The position numbers were made by a program, and so were the translations under genes. The notes under the pieces are model-generated. The model was not told where the DNA came from and did no database searches. It saw nothing but the letters and a program-made list of their open reading frames with translations. From Metallyticus violacea (lineage: Eukaryota; Arthropoda; Insecta; Mantodea; Metallyticidae): 64,000 nucleotides of DNA. Location: NCBI GenBank assembly GCA_030762175.1, contig CM060834.1:27886001-27950000 (forward strand), given 5' to 3'. Shown piece by piece: positions 12,009 to 23,510 of this stretch. Position 1 is the first letter of the stretch; every line of letters starts with the position of its first letter.

Positions 12009-12582
12009 AGAAATAGGTAGAAATACAAAGTCATTTATTAACGAATCGCTTTAGCAACACGAGAAAAAGTAGCTGGTGACTTTATGCATGAACCACATAT
12101 GGGGTATGCAGTCTGTGCAACTTCTTTCACAAAAAAGGAAGGAAAAAAATGTAAAAGAGTTTTTAAAAAGTCACAGTGTTAAACTCCTATCAATATTTCC
12201 GGTAAAATAATTAATATCTTAGCAATTAATTAATGTTAAACTTTGCTGGTGTCGTGTTTCCAAAACGACATGGGAATTTTCGTCAGCCCATACATGAATA
12301 TTGTGGAAGTTCTACATTATAATAAATAGCTACTCTTTGGCAAATGCTACTAACATAACAACATCACCACTTTGCAGTTGACATAAATATGTATAATTTC
12401 CTTATAAGTATTTAAAAAATTCTAAAAACTAAATAAAATTCATCATATATTTACATATATTCATTTTAGCAAAATCTAAAGAAATTGCGGTTGTACCCAT
12501 GAAAAAATGTTTTTAAAAATTTTTCAAATCTCCATCGATCCTACTAACTAGGCACCAAAAATGACAATGAAAAACGCAAATG

Positions 12583-12870
12583 TGTGAGTGTCTGTCTGTC
12601 ACCGTTCTAGCGGCCGGAATTTTTGCTTTTCTCGACTCGGTATATAACCATCAATTAACAAACGATTCGTCGAGTTCAAAAACTAGCAAAACTGGACCTT
12701 TAGGAGTGAGGTTAATCTAAAGCGATGATATATGTATATATGTATGTGTGTATGTGTGTTAACGCTCCAGCGGCCGCAATTTTTGTTTTTTCTCAACGAA
12801 ACCCGGCTAATAACGATCAATTAACAATGGATTCATTGAGTTCGTTAACCAGCAAACTTGGACTAACCTA
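12583..12870 (+). repeat. Tandem dimer, 160-bp period
   Basis: Two diverged copies of one segment lie head to tail, 12583-12718 and 12743-12870. Shared landmarks are CTCCAGCGGCCGCAATTTTT versus TTCTAGCGGCCGGAATTTTT, then ATCAATTAACAA, GAGTTC and AGCAAACTTGGAC versus AGCAAAACTGGAC. Each is preceded by a TGTATGTGTG or TGTGTGAGTGTCTG stretch. No coding content is seen. It may be part of a longer interspersed repeat. Confidence 0.75.
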
Positions 12871-14170
12871 AAAAGAAAATTTATAAAGGGCTCTAGCGTT
12901 TAATTTTCCCTCAATTATTTCAAAATAAAAGGTCAATTAACTCAGCACATAAACTGCACTTATAACAATGCATATGCTTTGTATTTAAAGAAAGAATTTG
13001 TGGTAAAGATAGCACGTGTGAAATATTAATATAATATGTGGTGAGAATTATATTTGTAACAGCGCTCTGTAATATTCTTCAGAAAAGTTTGCGTTAATTA
13101 TTTGTAATACAATAACTTTTAAATTAAATTTCAAAGCCAATGCAAATCTATGGAACTTTCGATTGTTTATAGTTGATTGTGTATATTTGCTTAGATATGT
13201 GCATTATAATTGTTTTTAAATAGTAACACATTTTTGTTTTACTGACACATATGAACTTCTTATTCATAAATACACAAGATAAGTCCAAACTGTCTGTTAT
13301 TTCTCTCTGGTTTAGCGAATGTAAAGATGATGTTAAGGGCTCAGTTCATAGATAGGACTACATTTAAAAATGTTTAAAAGTATTCACACATTATAACTTT
13401 GTTTGTATGTGGCCATACATTTCATTTTGTGATTTAATCTCAAGAAGAAGAAGAAGAAAAAGAAGAAAAAGAAGAAAAAGAAAAAGAAGAAAAAGAACAA
13501 CACAACAATAACAGAAGAAAAGAAAAACAAGAACATAAACAAAGAGAATTTTAAACATTCTGTTTTATAATGCTTAATTTTCTGTTTTATAGTGCTTAAT
13601 TTTCAAGAATTCTAATTTTATTCCCTTTACAGTAATTTCACTATAGACATTTATTTTCACGTGATTCTGAAGGATAAAAACAGATAAGTCTAATTAAGTA
13701 ACGTATTATAGTTAAGCTTTTCTTTTATTAGTTAGCTTTAGAGTTTGTCATACTAATATCACACAGTGATGCCATAACTCATTTCATTAATCTATAAGGC
13801 CTTAATTTGGATTTTCTATTCTTTTTTAAAGTTATTCAACTTGCTGAGGAAATCGCAAAGTTTACACAGCTCCTGCGTGATGGACTATTTTTTTTACTTG
13901 TATTTGGGCCCTCTTTTAGTTCATAAGAGATTTCCCAGATCTTTCATATACCATGCTCTCATACCGCTATGCAATCCCAGCTTATACCTATATACACTGG
14001 TGGAAATCGATTGGCCTAAAGTGGACACGCAATTTCCAGTTAGATTAAAAGTCTCCTAACTCAGACAATTGAGCATATTCAGTCAACAAAGAAGATTTTT
14101 TGTGTGCTAAAGAAATTGTACAAGTAGGTACTGAAGGAGAAAAGTGATTGCTAAATTTCTAGGAACAACA
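12871..14170. other. AT-rich spacer with GAA tract
   Basis: No gene recognised. A purine-only (GAA/GAAAAA)n microsatellite occupies 13442-13496. A 72-codon plus frame at 13841-14059 matches nothing I know. Confidence 0.4.
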
Positions 14171-14179
14171 TGTCCATCG

Positions 14180-14400
14180 GGACCAAGGCGTTTTTATTGA
14201 CAAGAAGAATAAAATAACAGGTTTTAACAGAGGAGAATTAGAAACTTTTCCTCAAAAGTCTTTAACACGATTAGCACAGCAAGTTGGTGTATCTGTCAGC
14301 AGTGCGTATAAAGCCCCTCAGCTGATGCATTTTCGTCCATATAAAATTCCTGCCCTATCTGAAATAAAGCCGGTGAAAGGACTGAAATAAAATATCGGGG
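14180..14400 (+). pseudogene. DDE transposase helix-turn-helix fragment
   Basis: The plus strand gives a VLTEENL-like linker, then QKSLTRLAQQVGVSVSSAYK and MHFRPYKIPALSE. This matches the second DNA-binding helix-turn-helix and the bridge before the DDE domain in DUF4817-type transposases (R.LAQ..GVS..S..K.L.L.PYKI...QEL). No first catalytic Asp follows, so the fragment is truncated at about 14400. The same bridge motif recurs at 23190-23215 (LKSYKITVVR) and 30430-30475 (HPYKIQLLQELSEDD). Confidence 0.65.
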
Positions 14401-15524
14401 ATGCAGCTTACAACACTCGGCAGGACCTTAATTGCGGCCAGTGTTTCAAAATATATTCAAAAGGATTCAGGCATGAATCATATGGAGGACAGATACTTCC
14501 AGCATTTATTATAATGATATGTGTAATTATTTACTATTTGCAGGTGAAAATGCCGTTTTGCAGTAACTTCCCATTGGTTAAATAATATCCAGTTGCACAA
14601 CTCAATAAAATATTCAGATATAAGAATGAAAACATTCACAAAATATGCGAGATTTAGGATCACAGGCTGAAGAGATTTCCTCCCTTAGTCAATTGATACC
14701 TGGGTTTGTCCTCGTCTTTACTCGACGTTTCGAAGACGCGAATGTTGGCATTGCAGCGAGTATACAATGCCAAAGACTGTATATCAATAAAAGCGATAGA
14801 ATGGAACTACAAATGTTCAGCAAAGTAGCTACAGTCAAGTGAAATAAGAATAAACCGCACATAGTAAACATGATAGAATGGGGGGGGGAGAATATTTAAC
14901 TTGTGGATATAATTGGCTGCTGCAGTAAAGAGATAAACTGAGGCGCTTGGATCCATAAAGGCTTCAAGCATTTCCCACCCTTATCGCAGATTTCTACGAC
15001 CGTCGCAGCTTCTCTCCTCCTTCGCCGGTCGTTTAGTTGCGTAATGGCACTGTCTCTTGGGCATAGTCCTGTCAATTGCGTTTAGGACGCCATAATTTGA
15101 GTGGCAGTAGCGTTATCCATTTAAAGTTATGTTTGCATAATCTTACGTTCTAACCTAATGAGCTATTTCTACATGTCATCTGTGATATCCCTTTCCACCA
15201 ATACTTTATATATTATTTCTTTATTTTATTTAGCTTCTTTACTCTAGCCAGCACCATAAGGGAAGTTAATGAAAATATCTAAAATTGTTTTTCGTGTTTT
15301 TACTAAAATTGAAACCACAATTTTTCTAAATGTGCCTAATTATTGTCCTGTATTTTACGCCATGTTATTGTTTGTCACAATGTATAGCTAAGCACTGTTT
15401 TTCATTTCAAAGTATTAGAAGTTCTTTATGTAACTATTTAAGATTAATACAATGTTATCTGAGTTACGGACTCATATCCTCGTGCAGGTAGCAGCTTGTA
15501 ATTAGTTTGATATAACCTTGAAGA

Positions 15525-15690
15525 AGAGTTTTTATAAACGATACATATGTGAAAACTAATTCTTGCAGAAAAGGAGTAAAGCGATTCTCAAGGAAATATC
15601 CTCGCAATCGTGTTCCAGGTAGAGAAACTGTTGAAAAACTACGAGAGACTTGATCTCTCAATGACAAGATGTGTTCCGAACTGTCGTGTT
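15525..15690 (+). pseudogene. DDE transposase N-terminal fragment
   Basis: The plus-strand frame reads FINDTYVKTNSCRKGVKRFS then RKYPRNRVPGRETVEKLRET, stop, SLNDKM. This is the first half of a DUF4817-like domain (typically F.YETYVK..S....RKF...YP...VP.RETI..LV.KFR.TGS..DK), the DNA-recognition start of an IS630/Tc1-like transposase. One in-frame stop lies where Gly or Trp is expected. Nothing recognisable follows. Minus-strand 67-codon frame 15464-15667 is a shadow. Confidence 0.65.
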
Positions 15691-17116
15691 GTTACAGAAG
15701 AAAATTTAGATTAAATACAAAGACATACATACATGCAGCAATGTATTGCCACTGAGGGACATCATTTTCAATGCAGATTAGTGTTATTATTTTCATTAAT
15801 TTTAAACACAGCTTAAGTTTATGCATTCAGAAAAATATAAATGCTTAAATAAAAATATACCTTTCGCACAGTGACTCTTATCTCCGTTTTTCCTGTTGCG
15901 GGGGTTGCACTTCCCCAGTAAGAAGCCGCGCTTAGTCGGCCCGTAACTCAAATAATTCCAATGTGTCTTGACTTCAAAATGCAAATACTTAAATTCGAAA
16001 AAAACGTGAATTCCTTTTTCTTTTCTCTCCTTCAGAACATTTAACGGAACACCAAATGTCAGTGCAAAGCCATGAAAAAGTGATGCTACGACACAACGTG
16101 ATGTAAATGCTGCTATGATTGGATTCCAAATGGCATACGAGCCAGTGCCTCGTTGAAGAAAAAAGGTTACTAGTCTTGTTAATAAAACAAAGAATACTTG
16201 TCGCGTGCAGTGAAGATTCCAAATAAAAAAAAATTATAAACCAAAGAAGGCAAAACTATAGCTCAATGTCCATCTATGCAGCTGAGTAATATTTAAACAA
16301 CTAAAAGTGCTAAATGCACATGACAGAAATTGTATATATATATATATAATGTTTTGCTCCTCTATTTAATTATTTTTAGAAGTTTCTCGTACATATGTTT
16401 AATGAAACTACCGTATATATATTCACATCAGTCAGAATGGTAAAAACTAGCTAAAACGTCTCCATGAACATCCAGAAAAAAAATTTCTTGACATGTGAGC
16501 CTATTCTTTATTACAGTCAAACAGAATCTAGTGCATATTCTTGATTACAGCCAAAGGGAATCTAGTGCATATTCTTTATTACAGTCAAACAGACTAGTGC
16601 ACATTCTTTATTGCAGTAAAACAGAATCTAGTGCATATTCTTTATTACAGTCAAACAGAATCTAGTGCACATTCTGTATTACAGTCAAACGGAATCTAGT
16701 TCACATGGGTCCAAGAAAATAGGTTATTTTTTAACTGACGTTCTGTGAACTGTCCGTTTCGGTTAATTGTTCTTTTCCTAGTAACACGATATTTACATGG
16801 GCGATGGATTGGTCGAGTAGGTCCAGTATCATGAGATCCCCCGATCAATTGAACCTAGCTATGGGGTTATACAATAAATGCATGTCAAATCTGAAGACAA
16901 TCAGCTATCTTGATAAATGTGTAATTTTTTTCAAATATAGGGCACCCATATTTCAAAATTTATTTTTACCGGACAGATATTTAGATGGCCATTTTTATCT
17001 AGTTTTGACCGTCTCTACTTACTATAGAAATATGCCAAACTTATTTAATTCTTCGTTGGCGCAGTATCCATTGTTACAAGATCGGGCGCAATGCATCTGA
17101 GAAATACAGTCTACAG
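15691..17116. other. Spacer around a minisatellite
   Basis: Outside the minisatellite at 16503-16704 no feature is supported. Minus frames at 15802-15984 and 15989-16222 and a 98-codon plus frame at 16804-17100 carry no recognised domain. A (TA)n tract is at 16333-16348. Confidence 0.35.
16503..16704 (+). repeat. Minisatellite, six 34-bp units
   Basis: Six head-to-tail units, starting at 16503, 16537, 16571, 16603, 16637 and 16671. Five are 34 bp and the third is 32 bp (AGACTAG for AGAATCTAG). The unit begins ATTCTTTATTACAGTCAAAC and ends AGAATCTAGTGCAT or ...GCAC. Units differ by only one to five substitutions. There is no frame conservation (34 is not a multiple of 3) and no spacer variation, so it is neither coding nor CRISPR. 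Confidence 0.9.
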
Positions 17117-17128
17117 TTGTGGCGCTGT

Positions 17129-17423
17129 TTTTTTTTTTTGTTTTTTTTTTTGAGTAGTGTTTAACGCCCATTTTCACTACTGAGGCACCACAGGCGGTGG
17201 GCACTGATGATACATGAGATGAAATGATAAATTGGGAAAGGATACTTTTTTTTTAAGGAAGGAAGCGTTCCAGGCCTAAGTTTAGGTACCTCCCCGGCAT
17301 TTGCCAGTTATGAAGACTGAGGAAAACCTGGAAAAAACCCCAGTCAGGGAGGACGGTCCTGGCGGGATTCGAACCTCCCGCTCACGAGTCCGTGCCTTAA
17401 CGACCTCGGCCACCCGTGGCGGT
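17129..17423 (-). mobile_element. SINE A copy A2 with 12-bp target duplication
   Basis: A complete SINE A inserted antisense. On the minus strand the tRNA-like head starts GCCACGGGTGGCCGAGGTCG, box B is GGTTCGAATCCCGCC, the body follows, and the copy ends in a long A/CAAAA tail (poly-T at 17129-17151). TTGTGGCGCTGT occurs directly on both sides (17117-17128 and 17424-17435), a perfect target-site duplication. It is the best-preserved copy, so the insertion is comparatively recent. Confidence 0.92.
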
Positions 17424-17435
17424 TTGTGGCGCTGT

Positions 17436-18929
17436 GTTGCCTGAAAATATCCTACGCATAGTATTTTGAATTTTATTATTTTAGTAAGTTATTTATATTG
17501 ACATATTCTTCAAGTTATTTCTAAAAACAATATGGCACATCTAGCATGTATTTGAAGTGGTGATTGCTTATACTACAGGAAAATAAAGTATAGTTAGGCA
17601 TACTAGAACCGGGGAAAGAAAAAATAGCTTATGTTGCACAATATAGGTAAAAACTGAACATCATCAAGTATTTTAAACTCTTCATGAAATCAGCGAGTTT
17701 TCCCCTAGTTCTTCCACGTAAAAAATAAAAAAAAAAATGCACTGTTCCTTGGAATCTAAGAAGAAGCCACTTTCGAGATTTTTCTACAGTAAATGTAAAG
17801 TTTTCTACTGTTTAGAGCATGGAGGACAAATCTGAAAGAAGTATTGTCACAGCTTACTGTAGAGCTACTCGCATAAATATTATTTTTTACTAATTGAATC
17901 ATACTTAGAATGGACAAGGGGTGTAGCTGCATCACTTATCTACAAAAATTCTACTCATTCCTACTCAAAATGAAATAAAAAGAAGGAAACAACGGACCGA
18001 CGTTATTCTAGGCATATATGAATATTCCTAATATTTAACTTTATTAACATACATAATATATTGTGATCACCATTGACCGCCGTAAAGGTGGCGATTCCGG
18101 AGCAGATCCAGCAGCGTCTACTCTCTTCAAGTTCCAACGCTCCACTTTCAGAAAACTGTTGAAAATCCACGCATTGCCTTTCTGCGCACGTTCAAATCTC
18201 CAACCGTCATTTCGAACACCAATCGTCTCTGTGATACAATATACGCACTAGTTCCCCCATATTACTAACCCTCATAAGCCACAATAGTCACTAAAAGTTA
18301 TTTATTACAGACTAATAGTTAATTTTAATAGGTTATATACTCGAGATTTTGTACAAGAGGTTGGGGGCATTAGGTTTGAATACTTCTTGTTTTTGTCATG
18401 TCATATGCACGAAAATATGGCTGACAGCAACAAAAGGTACAAATACATTGAGGTATAGAGCGGGCGCAATGTTTCTCACAGATATTTTAGTTTGATAATG
18501 AAACAAAAATTATAATCAGCTATTCAATAATGAGCGAGAAAGTGCTACAATAGGTTGAAGCTGTTTTACTTAAAATGTTACATGTTAAAATGTTACATGT
18601 AATTAATAAAGATTGTATTGCCCACGAAATATTTTATTTGGCAAATCCCAAGAAAACCGAGGTAGATGCACAAATATATATTTAATGCTAGAGGAATCAA
18701 ATCCAGGTGTATAATCGTGGCCAGCGCTAGCTATCGGAATGTCATATGTATGAAAACTGTTCAATATTCCGTGCAAATCAAATGGTGGTAGTACTAAATT
18801 ATTTTCAACATTACCTTAGCAAAACAGTGACTGTTTAGGTATAGGCACATTATGATAAACAGTTACGATGATAGTTTGTGTTTGAGAACTATTTTTCTGC
18901 TCAAATGTTTAATCAAGCGTTCAAAATGG
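17436..18929. other. Spacer without recognised gene
   Basis: No feature is supported. A 62-codon plus frame at 18063-18251 lies in a slightly GC-richer patch but has no recognisable domain. Confidence 0.35.
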
Positions 18930-19900
18930 ACAAGTAACAAACTTTGTTACTTTTTGAAAGTGACAACGCCCGCAGAAACTAAAGTGAAGCTGCCCAAACA
19001 TTACGTCAAATCTGCACCTTTGGCATAGAATTGTGTATAAATATTTTTGTGAGTTTAGATATGGCCGAATGAGCACAAGCGATGCCGACCGTTCCGGACG
19101 TCCTATCGAGGTAACAAATCCCGAAATAATTGAAAAAATCCACAACATTGTACTAAACGATAGGAGACTGAAGGTGCGCGAGAGTGCTGAAGCCATGAGT
19201 ATTTCTTGAGATCGGGTGGACAACATTTTCCACATCATTTGCAATGAAAAATATATCGGCGACGTGGGCGGGCGCCGCGCTTGTTAACACTTAACCAGAA
19301 AAGAAAATGAATTGTCACCTTCTGCGCAGAATTTTGGGTTGTTTTAACTAAATTCAAGTCAGTTTAGGAGACGGTATATGATACTCAAGGAAACATGGAT
19401 TCACCACTATAAGCCGGAAACGAGGAGCGGCAGAAAGCGGTTCGGAGAAGACGAAAACTATTCCCTCAGCAGGAAAAGTGATGGCGATGGTATTAGTTAA
19501 TTTTTTGGAAAGTTAACACCATAACCAGTGGTTATCACGCTTTGCTCCTGGAGCAATCAAGAAGTATGGTCTGCATTTGACAAAGAAAAAGGTCCTGTTC
19601 CATCAAGATAACGTGCCATAAAACAAGCCTGTAATTGCGACTTCAAAATTATTGAACTTAAGGTATGAAAGCCTTCCTCATCCCCCCTATTCTCCATTTT
19701 TGGCTCCCTCGGACTACTTACTGTTCCGTAACACGAGTAAACGATTAACAGGAAAAGAAATTAGTATCAAATAAATTGGTTGTAACCGAAAAAAGCATAT
19801 TTTGCAGAACTGAAGAAATCACACTTTATGGATGGGATAAATAAACTAGAAAATCGTTGCATTGAGCGTATGGATTTTTATGGAGATTATGTTGAGAAAT
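18930..19900 (+). pseudogene. Full-span mariner transposase relic
   Basis: A mariner (DD34D) transposase is recognisable from near its N-terminus to its stop. Blocks in order: YKYFCEFRYGRMSTSDADRS (about 19037-19095), EVTNPEIIEKIHNIVLNDRR, LKVRESAEAMSIS (19110-19208), a stop, DRVDNIFHIICNEK; then TWIHHYKPETRSG (19402-19440), SGKVMAMVLVN-like, VLFHQDN (19590), SLPHPPYSPFLAPSDYLLF (19671-19727), and ELKKSHFMDGINKLENRCIE ending GDYVEK-TAA at about 19900. Thirty-four residues separate the Asp of HQDN and APSD. At least five frameshifts or stops kill it. No terminal repeats identified. The minus-strand frame 18921-19244 is a shadow. Confidence 0.85.
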
Positions 19901-20910
19901 AAAGCGATATTTTTCTCAAAAGAGTTACAGTCTTCTTTATTTTTGTACGGACTTATCTTATACAATAATTCCTGGAACTCACCCCCAAAATATGTACAAA
20001 TATATATCAGATGTATTCTGCATGCGCGAACATTTTTTAAATCATCCTGTATGTTGCGGTGTTACGGTCAAGCAAGTCAGAATGAAAGAGCTTAGTGAAA
20101 TAATTGTATGACATCGTAATCTCCATCAGATTCTGAAATCAGAGCGTGTTTTTTTTTTTTTTTTTTAAAGAAAGAAACTGGACATGCAAGTGCATAAACC
20201 GCATCATTCTTTGTAAATATTAGAGCACAGTAGACATTACGTATTTTCCTCGCTTAGTAGTTTTATGTAAATACTAATGCTATGCCATTATTTGTTACGG
20301 TAACTGGAGATGCCTTTAGCGCGAAGGTTTGTTGCTTTTAATTAAGAGTGCAGAAATGTTTGAGAAAGAAATATGACGAAGTAATAGTTGGTGGAATGGA
20401 AGGTTGTCATAATTTACGTTCATTACAGAGTGGACGAGTTATTGCAACAAGTGTTGTTATGAAGAGTACATTTTACAGTCTATGACCACAGCTGTTTACA
20501 GGGACCGCGCAAGTTTACTCTAGCACTGGGGAGTTTAGTCGGTAACTTTAGAATGCTCATATTTGTGCCTCTAGCATTGTTGGATTACAGCTAACTATAG
20601 TTGGTATTTAGTAAAGGATATTGAACAACACTTTCAAGTATTTTTTCGCCGATCTCACAACAGTATACATTCTTTAGCGAACTGTACTGCATAAACCGCG
20701 CAGAAAAGTTGTACATTCTAAATGCAATCTATAGAGTGATGCAAGATTCACAAAATATGAAACAGTGCAAAAGATACATAATTTAAACATGAATCATCTC
20801 TGCTCAGTTTATACTATTGAATTTTATGTTAAACGTCCTGCTTTTTCATAATTAAATTATTGAGTATTTTTATGGGCAATTTAGTGTTTATTGCTGGTCC
20901 TCAAAGTAAT
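19901..20910. other. Spacer without recognised gene
   Basis: Nothing supported. A poly-T run sits at 20149-20166 and a 77-codon plus frame (19862-20095) mixes the mariner tail with unrelated sequence. Confidence 0.35.
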
Positions 20911-21640
20911 ACAGAGCCCTCGTTTGGACACGTGGCCGGCTTAACGGGGATTATTTGGCACTGGGAAGCACGCTGTTTGCCGGTGGAGTCATATGTTCAT
21001 GGCCCCTTAAATTCAAGCGCATAGATTACTACAGCACACCAAACTGCAATTTTTTGGTCATACAATGGCATTTCCTGTGCAAGATCGGGTTTTTCGCGCT
21101 CCAATGTCTATTATTTTTGTTGCTACATGACCATGTACATAAAATCTTCCTTCATCCGTATAAAAAAAGTTTAACGCGGGCCAATGGAGCGAGCATTAAC
21201 ATTATCCAACATCCAATAGCAGAAATTAAGTGCACACACATTATCGATTGGTTTGCAATTTCTGAACTACCGTATATTATAGGGTTTTAATTTTAAAAGC
21301 TTAGTGGCATTCCAAGCTGAGGTTTGAGAAATTCCTGATTTCTTTGCAAGCTTATTCAGAAATTTCTTGAAACTTGGTTCTAACGTTTTTTCGATGTCAT
21401 CAAGTTTTTCCTCTGTAAGAATACGGTGTTTTACTTTTGGTTTCTTAACAATAACAAACCCCGTGTTTTCTTAAATCTGTTTACACGATTACGAACCGTT
21501 TCTCTGTGAGGCGCATGCTCAGCAGGTAGTCTCACTATAAATTGCCATCTCACTTCTCTACACGAGTTTGTCATATAGGAATTATACATGAAGGTTCTGT
21601 GTGTTAAAGTATACGAACTATAACACTGAAACACGTGGTC
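20911..21640 (-). pseudogene. IS630/Tc1-like element relic, TIR family C1
   Basis: On the minus strand, from about 21610, a DUF4817-type N-terminus reads YMTNSCREVRWQFIVRLPAE and HRETVRNRVNRFKKT. Then come PKVKHRILTEEKLDDIEKTL, KKFLNKLAKKSGISQTSAWN and ATK (21300-21425). After a deletion or rearrangement, the start of the DDE domain is found with shifts (FTDEG-like, FYVHGHVATKI, GARKTRSCTG, 21060-21160). The right end of the element (20911-20960) carries CGTTTGGACACGTGGCCGGC followed by TTAACGGGGAT, which recurs at both ends of the element at 22703-23510. No opposite end is seen upstream, so the copy is truncated. Confidence 0.75.
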
Positions 21641-21959
21641 TCACAAAGTTGAACTCTTGTACAGCACGAAGACTTCATGTCAACACAAGTCAACTTAATT
21701 TCCTTTGTTAAATAAACCCTCACAGTTACATTATTGTAATGTTAATCACAAACAATTTTGAACTGTGTAAAAAAGATACCTAATTTCAATTTATTGATTT
21801 TATAACAAAATATAAACTATTTAAATATGTTTTCTTCCTAAGAAGATGAAGCATTTTATGAACTAATGTTGGAGAACAATCATGCAGTTAAAAATAACAC
21901 ATTGTTTTAATCTATAAAGTTTAAAAATAATAAAACGAGCCCTTTCTGTAAGATGTTTC

Positions 21960-22290
21960 AATTTATTATAGAGCAACGTTTGTATGCAAGGGTTATTATG
22001 AATCAACTCGTCCAGAACATATTAAAAAAATCTGTTGATTAATTACCTCCTTCCAAAACTGCGATCCGCGATATTGTGCACAAATGGCACAATGTAAAAT
22101 GAAAAACACGATCGAAAACGTACAATTTTAACTTCTGAAAAACTGGAAGAAATCATAAACGTTCGACAGCAAAATCACTTCCGAAATTAACGCAAGTGGG
22201 TTTTCGGAACGTTAATAAAAGCATTGACAATGAAATCGGAAATGTTACGATGTTCAATCAGAATATGCTTTCTTGACACAATGCCCGTTA
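21960..22290 (+). pseudogene. DDE transposase HTH fragment
   Basis: With shifts, the plus strand reads ESTRPEHIKK, then PPSKTAIRDIVHKWHNV (about 22045-22098), and KTRSKTYNF with a LTSEKLEEI-like linker and KLTQVGF. This is the DUF4817 pattern (lP.skt.irdiv.kw...GSV..kkr.r...vLT.ekl..i) of another IS630/Tc1-like transposase, distinct in sequence from its neighbours. No DDE part follows. It may have been cut by the neighbouring element's insertion. Confidence 0.6.
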
Positions 22291-22702
22291 TGTTGACGGA
22301 GGACGACAATTTCAAATCTTCTATCCGGCAATATTGTATAATGTTTCAGTATCGACTCTACCGCTAGTGCCAGAGACGTAAAAATTTCGTTAGCGGATAA
22401 GATATACATGTAACTAAAGTCCGTCTTTTATTTGATCGCTAAAAATAACTAAATCGCAAATTTTAATCCCTAGTGGTAATCTAAAGTATGTAGTAAACAA
22501 ACAGTTAAAGAAAATAAAGCAGAAACACATTACGGATATTTTGGGAAAAAAAAAACATTTATGATCATTTCTTCTTTTGAAGCATTTGCTATAGCAGTTT
22601 GAATCGACTTATATTTTGGTTTCAATCTCAGACATTTATAAAGGAGCTATTTTGGAAAACTAGACTCCGTAATGAAGATGTAAGGCTAATGTATATTATA
22701 TA

Positions 22703-23510
22703 TAAGATCCTTCATTTGGATGCGTGATCGGCTTAACGGAAATTTGTCTGCCCTGTTTCTTACGGGTTCCGTTCCTTCCTCCACTACCCCGCTCGTGTGT
22801 TGACGCGAAGTCTTTCTGCTGTACAGGACCACCTGTGTTACCGTGTGCTAGTTCTGTTATAATACCAAAAAGTACTTATATTTTAGCACATAGAATATTA
22901 ATGTATGATTGCAATGGACTACAAACTCGTGTAGAGAAGTGAGAAGGCGAGTTATAGACAGATTCCCTGCAGTTTGTAGCCACCACAGAGAAGCGGCCGT
23001 AATCTTTCAATAGATTTCGAGAAACGGGATCTGTTCTTGATAAGAAACCGAAAGTAAGCCGCCGCGTTCTTCACAGGAAAAACTCGTTGACATTTGAGAA
23101 AAGTTAGAAGTTCAAAGAAATCTCTGAGAAAGTTTGACAGGAATCAGGAATTTTGCAAACCTTTGCTTGGTATGCCACCAAACTTTTAAAATTAAAATCC
23201 TATAAGATAACGGTAGTTCGATAATGCATTTCTGCAATTGGGTGTGGATAATGTTAGTGGTAGTTCTATTGGCTCCCCCCCCCCCCGCCGCTTTTATACA
23301 GACGAAGCATGGTTTTATTTACATGAACTGCACAAAATAATAGAAAATCCCGATCTTGTGCACGAAATGCTATTATATGATAAAAATAATTGGTGTGCAA
23401 TCTATGCGCTTTTTAAGGGGCTATGAAATTCCAAACAATATGCTTCCTGGTGGCAAGCAAATCGCCGTAAGCCGGCCACGCGTCCAAACAAGGACTCTCT
23501 CTCTATATGG
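22703..23510 (+). mobile_element. Short IS630/Tc1-like element with TIRs
   Basis: About 800 bp bounded by inverted copies of one terminal sequence: left 22707-22742 (CATTTGGATGCGTGATCGGC...) and right 23458-23496 (whose reverse complement reads GTTTGGACGCGTGGCCGGC...). Inside, the plus strand encodes a broken transposase: ETGSVLDKKPKVS (about 23020-23060), KKS-type second HTH (QESGILQTFAWYATKLLKLK, 23130-23195), SYKITVVR, then RFYTDEAWFYLHELHKIIEN with the first catalytic Asp (23299-23345), and YDKNNWCAIYALFKG. The second and third catalytic residues are missing, so it is an internal deletion derivative. Flanks are TATATA-like, as expected for TA target use. Confidence 0.8.

Noticed and set aside
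16503..16704. CRISPR-like array of 34-bp repeats
   Set aside because: Units are directly contiguous with no unique spacers, and the setting is a eukaryotic genome. It is a minisatellite.
18921..19244. 107-codon minus-strand frame
   Set aside because: It is the antisense of a mariner HTH region whose sense strand has strong family motifs.
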